A stretch of 64,000 nt of DNA, taken from contig NC_091929.1 in the NCBI RefSeq assembly GCF_041260155.1, positions 46,680,744 through 46,744,743 on the forward strand. The letters run 5' to 3'. Source of the DNA: Ptychodera flava (lineage: Eukaryota; Hemichordata; Enteropneusta; Ptychoderidae). Each line of letters starts with the position of its first letter. Within the stretch, counting starts at the first letter, position 1. Positions 11,564 through 19,678 of the stretch are shown here, in pieces. The notes below the pieces were generated by a model that was not told where the DNA came from, ran no database searches, and saw only the letters and a list, made by a program, of their open reading frames with translations. Position numbers and translations under genes: made by a program.

Positions 11564-14470
11564 GCACACAAACAAACGAACATTCTTACTCATTCAACAA
11601 ATGTTTACACACAAACATCAACAAATAAATTCAAACCAACCACTGAATCAGTTCAAATGAACTAAATTGACTTTGGTTTATTGCATTTCAAAAGATAAAC
11701 CAGAAACTGCTTTTTTTGCTGTGTTACCATGTAAAAAGACATGAAAGGTGCAATTTAAAAACAAAACAAACTGTTGATCTGTCATGTTCAATTTCAAATT
11801 CAATATTTGAAGTTTAAAGGGGGAATGTACCCTCTTCTTTCTTTGTTTTCATTTGCAAATATGAATCACATACATTTAAAGACTATAGAAAGTGTCTGAA
11901 ATATACAACTACAAGTCTTACAAACAGAATGATTAGAATACATTTGCAAAAATATTGATCAGGAGATTTTTTTTCAAATTGTCAAACTACCTATAAGCAA
12001 GATCAATTTTAAATCTACTGAATTTGATGTTTTGAAAAAGTATTCTTTTAAAACATTATACAGTGAATTGCTGGAACATACATGAAAATTGTGAAAACAT
12101 TTCACTACACTTCATTACATCAACCTCGAATAACTTGAAAGAATAGCACTTTACATAGATGTCATGGCTATAAAATAACATTTACAATGATTCGTTTGTT
12201 TTTGTTTGAGTGAAATCTACAAACCCTCATGATGGTTGTATCTGTGCCATAATCTATATAAGTGTTGCAACTCATCCATTTAACTTGTGGATAAATTTTG
12301 GGTAAGGAGGGGGGACTCAATCTATAGTATGAATACAAAAATGTGATATATTCTCCTTAAGGTATGAATCTGAAGGGGAGAATCATCGGCTCTTAATTCT
12401 TAGGGATGAATTCTATGTTAGTTTGTTTTGAATTCTGAGAAAGACTCCTTGTATAGGATGAAAAGGGGAAACTTCAAGTAGGGGGGGTATCGTTGAATTG
12501 AATCCAGAGAGTGAATAGAAAAGTTGAATTGTACCAGGTTTATACATTACCACAAATTTCTTGTCAGTAAAAGGTATTATTCAGTGAGAACGGAACAAGT
12601 GATAGTCTGGTCCTCTTAGTTATCACTCAGTGTAGCCTGTATTATGATATTATGCTCTTTTTTCATAATAAAGCAATTAAGTAGCAGAAGCTGTACTTTC
12701 AGACCCTTTCTAAACATGTTGACATCACACCAAATCTTATCAATGGAAAAAAGAAAGCTTTGAGTAAAACAATTTCTTAGGATTAGCAGTGTATTTATTT
12801 TTTTCTATATTTAAAACATCTTGTGTGGGGTTGGGGTGGGGGCTTCAATCTTAAGGGAAAAAAAACAGTAATAGAAATAAGGTTGTCCAAGTGCATGGTG
12901 AGATACCACATACTTCATAAAATGACATGATTTCCCCATACAGTTGGCTTTATTTCTTCATGATGGTAGAAATAAAACGTAACCTGAAAGGTACCTTCTA
13001 AGTATTGAATCATAGTTCTGCTTTCAACTGATCTTCAAATAATATTCCATGTCCTACTCTGTGACCCAAGCATTGTTTCTCAGTGACAATTAATTACTGT
13101 ATCTTTCAGGTATTTAACCTAAATTTCCATCATGAATACTTCGATGACTGCGTTGGAACATACAAATATTACTATGGATCCACATTACTTTCCTGATGTA
13201 TCATATTGTAGTTGTGAAGCAAGGAAGTGTTGTGTCACAGTCACTGATTGTATCTTCTCACGAACAAACGGTTATTTTCCCAAGCTTTGTCAATGTCCTT
13301 CAAATATGTCCAAATATGAGTCAAGTATTTTTGCAGAAATGATAGTCCATGACGAAAAAAATTCGTGAATGTTTCACAGATACAGTATTCTGGAAGGAGG
13401 ACGGGTCGGGGTGGGGTGGAGTAGATGATCACCTGTACGTTCCTTGAGACATGATTATTTCACTGGCATCAACCTAGGGATGAGTTTCTAATGATGAAAG
13501 TCTCAAGTCTACAACCTAGTCAAGCACTTTATTTCTTGGCGATCAGCAGATTAGAATCAACAGCCACCTGAAAAGAAGATAAACAGCACCTGAAAAGAAG
13601 AAAAATTATCAGAAGATTGTAATGAAATTCATGGAGAGTTAAACAGCCGAATGCATGGGAAAATAAATCTCAATCTGCACCAGATTATGTGATTAACCCC
13701 CTCCCCATGGTTTTGTATAAGTATAGTGGAGAAGGTAATAGATATATATATAAAAAAACAAAACAAAAACAAAACATAATACAGTGAAGTGATTTTCTCT
13801 TTAAAAATCCATCGACATTATAAGACGAAATATGGCACTGCATAACAAAAATTATTTCAAATTTAGTAAAGGTGACTATAACACTTAAAGCAAGCAAACA
13901 ATACTGAATACAAATAATAGCACAATATAGATGTAAAGTATTGTATATATAATTTTGCTGTGTGTGTTTTATATAAATTTGCTTGCAATTTACATCAGTG
14001 GGTGTGATTTGTTTGAAGCTCTTGTTCATTGACGGGAAAGAAATATTGTGAAATGATCAACTCTTAGATTTTTTTGTTTGTTTGATTAGTCACTTTATAT
14101 TAACTTTCACAGTTATCATCATATTCATAGGTTTATTATTTTTTTTTTTTACCTTAGGAACACAGGTCTGAAACAGAATTTAAAACAAGTATAAACAAGG
14201 TGATATAGTAGGAATTGCTTTTTAACTATGCAAGCTCTCATTCAAAACACCGTGGCATAATTTCCTTTGTGTTTCAGTGTCACCTTACATTTGGTGCTAA
14301 AGTCAATGAACTTTGAACTCAACGCAGAACAAAAGTAAAAACTGGGCAGCTAGGCGTTTGCTTATTGCTTACTACTTTGCGTGAAAAAAATCACGTCTGA
14401 CATTGTAACTTGTTAAAGAAATTGTGATTGTACAGTTTACCACTTTATCAGGATAACATATTCAAGATAG
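10993..14470. other. No recognisable gene; AT-rich
   Basis: About 3.5 kb of AT-rich sequence with short poly-C and poly-T runs. It includes decayed words like GGGGGACTCAATC near 12310. None of the open frames here (for example 13132-13368 + or 13685-14029 -) shows a domain or plausible splice partners. Introns or 5' exons of the gene at 10-11 kb could be hidden here. Confidence 0.45.
11522..11562. repeat. (CA)n microsatellite
   Basis: About 20 uninterrupted CA units, followed by looser ACAAAC-type repeats. The ORF running through it codes threonine-histidine repeats and is an artefact. Confidence 0.95.
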
Positions 14471-14641
14471 GAGACGTTTGAAATGACATCAAAACAGCGG
14501 CCGATTTCGATTGCCCCGGCCGACCGCCATAATAAACAATAGACTCAGATACAGCATACAACGCGGACTTTGTGCATAGAAAGTTTCCGATCATGAGTGA
14601 CTGTCGATCAAAAAATTTGTTATAAAGTCTCTCTCCCTTGA

Positions 14642-14675
14642 CACATACACGCGACTAGCTAGTCGCGTGTATGTG
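14642..14675. repeat. 34 bp perfect palindrome
   Basis: The sequence centred between 14658 and 14659 is its own reverse complement over 34 bases. Its core is CGCGACTAGCTAGTCGCG, flanked on both sides by CACATACA/TGTATGTG. It has no spacer, so it can form a cruciform or a tight hairpin. Confidence 0.95.
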
Positions 14676-15338
14676 ACCCGTTGCGTCTGTTTACAAAAGT
14701 ATGTACTTCCAGTTGTAGCCCGTGCACAGCTTCCATTTTCTTTCTTAAGTTAAAGCAGTTTAGAAAATTGCTGGACGTGTCCTCTACTCAACAGTAAGAT
14801 TAGAAGAGGGCAGATTTATTTTTCTTTTGCTTGTTTTAAGCGGTTGCCCCTTTCTTTTAGCCCAAGATCGTACAGGTTTGCTGCGCGCGGTGCCGTGCTG
14901 CATATTTATCAAAGAAATAGTTGTAAATTAAGTTTCAACATCGCCGCGATAACTTAACATCACGAATCGATACAGGACGCAATTTTCAAAATAGGTCAGA
15001 CTTTCTCATATATGCACCATCAACGGTATAGAAAATAGAACATTGACTTCGATCTAGCCTGCACATCGATTGGCTCCGACCCGTAGCGTAGCCCCATCGG
15101 CGCAGCGTGTTATGTAGTACACGGCATGACCTATATAGAATCACATCACGGGAGTGGTTATACACGCCAACAGTTTAACCACCGAAATAAACATTTTAAG
15201 CGTCACCGGTGCTGCTTCTGTGATATTTCGTTAATTTTGTTTTCCTGTCATTATAGTAAATGCAGTTTTATAAGCCTAAGGGTAGTTAAGAGGCATTGAT
15301 AGACAAGTAACCACACGATCAGTCCCTCTATGGTGTAC

Positions 15339-15379
15339 GCGTTACCATGGAGGTAGAAAACCTACCTCCATGGCGTAAC
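15339..15379. repeat. Short hairpin with GGAGGTAG arms
   Basis: GTTACCATGGAGGTAG is followed by a short loop and then CTACCTCCATGGCGTAAC, the inverse with a one-base bulge. It lies in the CpG-richer segment. It might be a structural or regulatory element or a mini-MITE remnant. Confidence 0.7.
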
Positions 15380-15572
15380 CAAGACGGTACGTGTGGTGTT
15401 GAATACAAACTATCACTGTTTCACGGGTTGAACAGATACTGCAGATTGTGAGCGACTTCTAACTTTCAATCCGACTGAAATGGTTATACAATTTCTATGG
15501 ACACAGAATTGCAGAAGTGGAAAGATAGCCCTACGGAGGCCTTCTAGTTAGTTGTAAACAAACTCGGCATAA

Positions 15573-15839
15573 AGCCGGCCGCACACGAGAGAAATTAGCA
15601 AAAATCCTCGCGAGGAAAATTGCTCAGCAAACTTTTCCCCGTGTGCGGTCGATTTTTTGCGCGTTGCATCACTCTTTTGCGCGTTCAGTAAAATATCCAA
15701 CATGTTTGATATTTTTTTCCTCGCGAGGAAAATTACTCACCGTGTACGCGCCCGACTGAGTAATTTTACTCACGACTTTCTAACTACGCGCATGCGTGGA
15801 ATCACATGACAGTACAAAATGGCTGCCCCCATGGAAAAT
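15573..15839 (+). repeat. Harbinger left terminal inverted repeat
   Basis: About 267 bp, matching 42234-42500 in inverted orientation with a few substitutions and small indels. It contains the perfect 12 bp palindrome TCCTCGCGAGGA twice, plus repeated CGCACACG/CGTGTGCGG and TTGCGCGTT words. These are likely transposase-binding subterminal motifs. Its inner end includes the start codon MAAPMEN. Confidence 0.85.
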
Positions 15840-15878
15840 AGCTCGATCTTGATGTCGTTGATTAAATGTGACCAGTTG
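15819..15878 (+). CDS. Candidate first coding exon of the Harbinger left-side gene
   Basis: ATG at 15819 opens a 20-codon frame starting MAAPMENSS and ending at a textbook donor, CAGTTG|GTGAGTAA (15879). The first seven residues match the first residues of the MADF gene at the other TIR (MAVPMEN), because both start codons lie inside the inverted repeats. It would splice downstream, conceptually to the transposase body at about 36 kb, and the LINE would then lie inside that intron. No cDNA support exists, and the acceptor upstream of 36081 is not certain. Confidence 0.35.
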
Positions 15879-15879
15879 G

Positions 15880-16170
15880 TGAGTAAATATGTTACACATC
15901 TGATTTTTTGTTGCAAGAAAGATGCAAAGAACATGAGATCTACGTTGTTTGCGCCTACTGGTGCGGGTACTGCAGGAAATATGCGGATTGGACCAACAGA
16001 TACTCGTATCACAGCACCTTCGATGCATTGGGACTCGTAAATATGAATAGGGCGTTCAGGGAAAAATTCTATAAAATTCCAAGTGAATTAATTTTGACGT
16101 TACTGAATAGATCTCAGGGAAAAATTACAACACTTTTTATCTGGTGAAAATCGGAGCAATCTAACTCGTT
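15880..16170. other. Left internal part of the Harbinger element
   Basis: This sits between the candidate exon's donor and the LINE 3' tail. The open frame at 15908-16147 (CKEHEIYVVCAYWCGYC...) is not recognised. It may be decayed coding sequence or intron. Confidence 0.35.
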
Positions 16171-16172
16171 AT

Positions 16173-16199
16173 ACTTTACTTTACTTTACTTTACTTTAT
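16173..16199. repeat. (TAAAG)n LINE 3' tail
   Basis: Five to six tandem ACTTT units on + (AAAGT/TAAAG on the LINE strand) follow directly after the ORF2 stop. Short 3' terminal tandem repeats of this kind are typical of CR1/L2-like LINEs, and this one marks the 3' end of the insertion. Confidence 0.75.
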
Positions 16200-16570
16200 T
16201 GCTCAACAACACACTCAAGGAGTGAGGTAAGGCAAAATTACAAAACTCAGCAAACACTGGACGAAGCTGCTGCTGGGGAGTAACTAAAGTACAAGAAATA
16301 AATTTGGCAAGAGGTAGTTTGTTTTCGTGAGTAAAGATATACATGAACTTTTCTCTAGCATTCAAATCAAGAAAACCAGGATTATACAAACTAGTGGATG
16401 AAAATAGACTATCTCGATAAGCTCTGTATTTTGGACATTCTATTACAAAGTGAAATTCATCCTCAACTAAAGACTTACAATGCTTGCAGAATCTTTCATT
16501 TGCAGGAACTTTTGGAATTGACCTTCTACCCAGTTCTATTTGTAGGTTGTGATCCGAAATTCTTAGTTTT
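16186..16570 (-). pseudogene. LINE ORF2, C-terminal fragment
   Basis: This piece continues the ORF2 frame exactly where the piece ending at 27670 stops: WLTK is followed by LRISDHNLQIELGRR. It carries the C-terminal Cys/His motif CKHC(x12)C usual in this class of LINE (CKHCKSLVEDEFHFVIEC). The frame ends in a TAA supplied by the 3' (TAAAG)n tail. The copied bases 16566-16570 (GTTTT on +) are the left half of the Gypsy target duplication. Confidence 0.85.
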
Positions 16571-16863
16571 GAAGTGATAGCCGGGCGTGAATATATGTAC
16601 TCACCGTAAGCTAGAGTAGATGACTCTCCAGAACAGGAATCAGTCCTCTGTTCAGACAGCCGGATATCTGGCTTCTCAGGTAGTGAGTAGATAGATATAG
16701 TATCGTAGCGTAGAGCTGTGCGATGCTGATAGTAAGGCGGTAATAGTCGAACTGGCGTGTTCCGATGCGGAGATCACATGGTCCCAGGACGCTGACTCTG
16801 CGGGGGGTCGGCAGTATCCCCTAGCAACCAACAGGGGCAGTTGGGGGCGCTGTTCACACTACA
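16571..16863 (-). repeat. 3' LTR of the Gypsy element
   Basis: 293 bp. On the element strand it starts TGTAGTGTGAACAGCGCC and ends CTATCACTTC. It is nearly identical to 27377-27669. On the + strand it begins GAAGTGATAGCC and ends CACTACA. Boundaries were set from the shared sequence and the GTTTT duplication; the inner-end placement could shift by one to four bases. Confidence 0.9.
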
Positions 16864-16876
16864 CTCCTCCCCGTTT
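16864..16876 (-). promoter_or_regulatory. Polypurine tract
   Basis: On the element strand AAACGGGGAGGAG directly abuts the 3' LTR start TGTAGTG. This is the expected plus-strand primer site for an LTR retrotransposon, and it confirms the LTR boundary and the element's direction. Confidence 0.8.
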
Positions 16877-17156
16877 TATCAGACAGGTGGGACCCGCATC
16901 CACGACCTGGAAGGAAACAAAAACGAACAAACAAAAAGAACAGAGAGAAAGGGATAGCAGTTGTTTTCTCTTGAGGCTTCCCAGTGCGAATATTTCACAC
17001 CGGTGCTGCTCCCGTCACCAAGGGCGTTACCAGAGTAGCTCCCTCCTTGGATGGGTGGTTGTACTGGATTGGTCCTCAGGGCGCGCACCCTCTGGGGTCT
17101 GTGAAGTCCCCTCCCGGGCACGAGTCCCGCTCCAAATCCAGGTTTCCTGGACCTCT
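16877..17156. other. Gypsy 3' untranslated segment
   Basis: Non-coding stretch between the stop of the third ORF and the polypurine tract. Nothing else is recognised in it. Confidence 0.6.
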
Positions 17157-19634
17157 CTAGTCCCCATAGAGACGGCGGGTGTTGCTCATCGCCGTATGCA
17201 GGAGGCGCTTGATGTCTCCACCGCGGTGTCGTACTACCTCCTGCGCCACGTCACCGATGTATGCGGGGGTGTTGTACCGCTGGTCGGGCCATGGCATCAG
17301 ATACGGCGAATCCGTCTCCAGGAGGATCCGGTCCAGGGGGACGTCCCTCAGGGCCTCAACTTGCCTGTCGTCGAAGTCCGCCACCATTGCCGAGAAACTG
17401 AAATAGCAGTGGCGGAACGCCTGGCGCCATCTACGAAGGGTGCGCAGCTCTCCTGCGAAGTTATGGATATGGATGAGCTGGGTCGAATCGCACATCTCCT
17501 TGACGGTTACCAGGGCCAGGGCGTGAGTATCGCAGGCGTACTTATCCCCCGCCGCGCCTCTCAGGTGTAAGATGACTGGTTTGGCGGGGTCGGCCATGCT
17601 CAGGAGTTCCCTGAAGACGTCCTCTTGTTTCGTCCACTTGTCGCTGCCCACGGTTCTGTCGAGTCCGATTTCCCCTAGAGCGGCGACGTGTGGGGATGCA
17701 ACCAGGCGTCGGATCTCCTGCAGTACCTGGTTGCCTGCTCCGACGGCGGCTTTGGGGTGGAGGCCGATGGCAATCTTCCACCCTGGTTCCCGCGTCAGGT
17801 CTTCGGGGAAGGTTTCCGGGTCACAGTATACCTCCACTCCTCCAACCACTTGGACTGGCACTTCGGGTCGGACGCTTGGGCAGGCCGAGACTAGTTGAGC
17901 TGACGTTGTCACTCGGCTGCCTTTCCTGAGTTGTTTCACCGTCCGATCCAGGTGGAAATGTGAGTCCATAGCTTTCGGAAGTGGAGATTCCTGGCTACGT
18001 TCCCATCCGTACCTTGCTGGGGCCGCCGTCGGGTGTTCTGCTTCCTGACAGGCTGCTGCCACCTGCGTGCGAGGAAGTGGGGTCTCCCTGGTGGGCTTGG
18101 CTCCCCGCTGGTAACCTGCGGGGATCATTATTGGACTCCCTGGCACTTTGGCGGCGGCTGCTGCTGGTGGGCGAGGGCGCTCCTGGGCTCCCTTGCCAGT
18201 CCAACGCCGTACCCGGTCACGGTCCGCTGGGTCAAGGTCGTGTACCAGAGCTGACATGACTCTCCATTGGACCATGACAGCCGGAGTATTCGGTGGGTTG
18301 ATGCGGGGCTTCTCTGGGACGTCCCAGTTCATCCGGTGGCACAACCCCTCCATAGTCTTCCGGCAGGCGTCGGTGACTTTGGCGCCTTCGGGTATCCTGG
18401 CGTGGGCTCGGGCCTTCAGGTGGTCGTAGAGCGCCAAGATTGGCATACTAGGCCCCACCAGCTTCCTTGTCAGGAACTCCAGGAGGTCAACGATGGCGTT
18501 GTAGTCGACACGTCCTGGGTCTTCGCGGAGGCATCGGGGAAGGTGTTTTCTGAAGCAGTGCTCCTTGATCCCCTTCGACTCGAAGCGGCATCCCGGGAAA
18601 GGGCAGGGGGACGGTCGTCCGGCGTAGTAGCTCCCCGCTCGCTTGGATGAGCTGGGGTGGGGCTCCTCCTCCCTGCACCTCTTGCCGTTGGTCTCTTCGT
18701 CACCCGGGTGGCTCTGCAGGGTGACTGATCTTTCAAGTTGCCGCTTGCGTCGCTGCCTCCGCTTGGCTGCAGTTGTACGTCCCTGGCTGGGGTCTGGGCC
18801 CTGGGAGAGACTTCTCTCTGCGCTTGTCACTGGCTCCCGTTCAGTCCTCCCCTGATCCCCGCTGGGGTGGCTGGCTACATCCGAGGATGTGCTGGCCTGT
18901 TCCCCTTGGGGTTCTGGGGGCAGACTGCTGGAAACCAGTCCCTGCAGCACCGAGAATTGGAGTCTCGCCCCCTGGGCAGTGCTGGGCTTCTTCCTTCGTA
19001 CTGGCTCCCTACACAGATCTTCCTGGTCTTCCTCCGACGTCAGGCAGAAGAGGCTGTCGTCAGAGTCCGGAGCGGCGACTTCGATCTCTGGGGCTCCAGC
19101 CCCGGGGGTGGTGGTGGATTTTCCCTGGTCCCGTGGCGAAGGTGTTACAGCCGTCCGGGACAGATCGATGTCCTCGCTGACCTGTGTGGTAGGGGCAGAC
19201 TGGACCTCCCCAGCCAGTTGTGGTGGACGCTCTGTGGGCTCCCCCGACGCCGGCATGCCCTCCCTGTATACGGTAAGGTCAGAACGAGTCTGGAGACGTA
19301 TGTCCCGACACATACCGTAAGGGTTGGTGTTGGTGTCAACCGGCGTATGCTTCCTGGGTTTCGGTGGCCGAACGTTCTTCTTGGGGTTGATGTGTGGCAT
19401 GTTCTTGACTATCCAAGGCACATCAACCATGACGTCGGCCTCCTCCTGCATAGTCCGCACCCATCCCCAGTTGCCTCTCGCTTTGGCGATGTCATAGAGG
19501 GTGATGAGTGTTCGCTTGGCTTCGTGTATACCCAGGATGCTGAGGGCGCCCATGATCTCTCTAGGCTTGAGTAGTCGTCGGGCGCGGATAGCCTCCCGAA
19601 CATCCTCAAGGGTCAGTTGACCTCGCTGAGCCAT
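17157..19634 (-). CDS. Gypsy third ORF: C2H2 zinc finger plus TatD-type metal-dependent nuclease
   Basis: An 825-residue frame with a true ATG and no breaks. Residues 1-100 form a helical region of unknown type (LTLEDVREAIRARRLLKP...). About 100-340 is a low-complexity acidic/Ser-Pro linker with a basic patch near 289-301 (KRRQRRKRQ), a possible nuclear signal. A single C2H2 finger has C344, C349, H359 and H364. Residues 555-825 are a TatD/TATDN2-like hydrolase: H559 and H561 in DSHFHLD, GLHP at 624, E655 in GEIGLD, H690 in ILHLR, H724 in HIHNFAG and D775 in LLETDSPYL, so the metal ligands look complete. TatD proteins are metal-dependent DNases/exonucleases with a TIM-barrel fold. It occupies the env position, with a splice acceptor 17 nt before the ATG. 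There is no signal peptide or membrane segment, so it is not an envelope protein. A role in integration or cDNA processing, or in countering host defence, is speculation. Confidence 0.9.
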   Translation of the reverse strand: MAQRGQLTLEDVREAIRARRLLKPREIMGALSILGIHEAKRTLITLYDIAKARGNWGWVRTMQEEADVMVDVPWIVKNMPHINPKKNVRPPKPRKHTPVDTNTNPYGMCRDIRLQTRSDLTVYREGMPASGEPTERPPQLAGEVQSAPTTQVSEDIDLSRTAVTPSPRDQGKSTTTPGAGAPEIEVAAPDSDDSLFCLTSEEDQEDLCREPVRRKKPSTAQGARLQFSVLQGLVSSSLPPEPQGEQASTSSDVASHPSGDQGRTEREPVTSAERSLSQGPDPSQGRTTAAKRRQRRKRQLERSVTLQSHPGDEETNGKRCREEEPHPSSSKRAGSYYAGRPSPCPFPGCRFESKGIKEHCFRKHLPRCLREDPGRVDYNAIVDLLEFLTRKLVGPSMPILALYDHLKARAHARIPEGAKVTDACRKTMEGLCHRMNWDVPEKPRINPPNTPAVMVQWRVMSALVHDLDPADRDRVRRWTGKGAQERPRPPAAAAAKVPGSPIMIPAGYQRGAKPTRETPLPRTQVAAACQEAEHPTAAPARYGWERSQESPLPKAMDSHFHLDRTVKQLRKGSRVTTSAQLVSACPSVRPEVPVQVVGGVEVYCDPETFPEDLTREPGWKIAIGLHPKAAVGAGNQVLQEIRRLVASPHVAALGEIGLDRTVGSDKWTKQEDVFRELLSMADPAKPVILHLRGAAGDKYACDTHALALVTVKEMCDSTQLIHIHNFAGELRTLRRWRQAFRHCYFSFSAMVADFDDRQVEALRDVPLDRILLETDSPYLMPWPDQRYNTPAYIGDVAQEVVRHRGGDIKRLLHTAMSNTRRLYGD

Positions 19635-19650
19635 TGTATGGGGTCAACTC

Positions 19651-19664
19651 CCTGCAAGGAAACA
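19651..19664 (-). promoter_or_regulatory. Candidate splice acceptor for the TatD ORF
   Basis: On the element strand TTCTGTTTCCTTGCAG|GG lies 17 nt before the ATG of the third ORF and only a few nt after the Pol stop. It has a good pyrimidine tract and a consensus AG. Paired with the leader donor at 26616/26617 it would remove Gag and Pol, as in retroviral env splicing. Confidence 0.6.
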
Positions 19665-19678
19665 GAACAGGAACAAGG

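Larger units (their letters stand above)
14471..15569. other. CpG-richer segment without a recognised gene
   Basis: Compared with its AT-rich surroundings this segment has many CpG words (GCGGCCG, CCGGCCGACCGCC, GCTGCGCGCGGTGCCG, CATCGGCGCAGCG). It could be a promoter or 5' end of a host gene whose exons I cannot see. No coding exon is supportable. Confidence 0.35.

Noticed and set aside
11404..11628. ORF over the (CA)n microsatellite
   Set aside because: Its Thr-His repeat comes from the microsatellite only.
15908..16147. Cys-containing ORF next to the Harbinger left TIR
   Set aside because: It looked zinc-finger-like (CAYWCGYC), but the rest of the pattern does not fit any family I know. 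It is kept only as an unassigned stretch.
16887..17570. 227-codon + strand frame near the Gypsy 3' end
   Set aside because: It spans the 3' untranslated region and the antisense of TatD. No motif was seen.
17690..19574. Several long + strand open frames (up to 278 codons) opposite the TatD ORF
   Set aside because: They are antisense shadows of a GC-richer coding region. They have no domain, and the - strand frame is continuous with clear motifs.
17157..19634. Envelope glycoprotein in the Gypsy env position
   Set aside because: No signal peptide, furin-like site, fusion peptide or membrane anchor. The domain content is zinc finger plus TatD.
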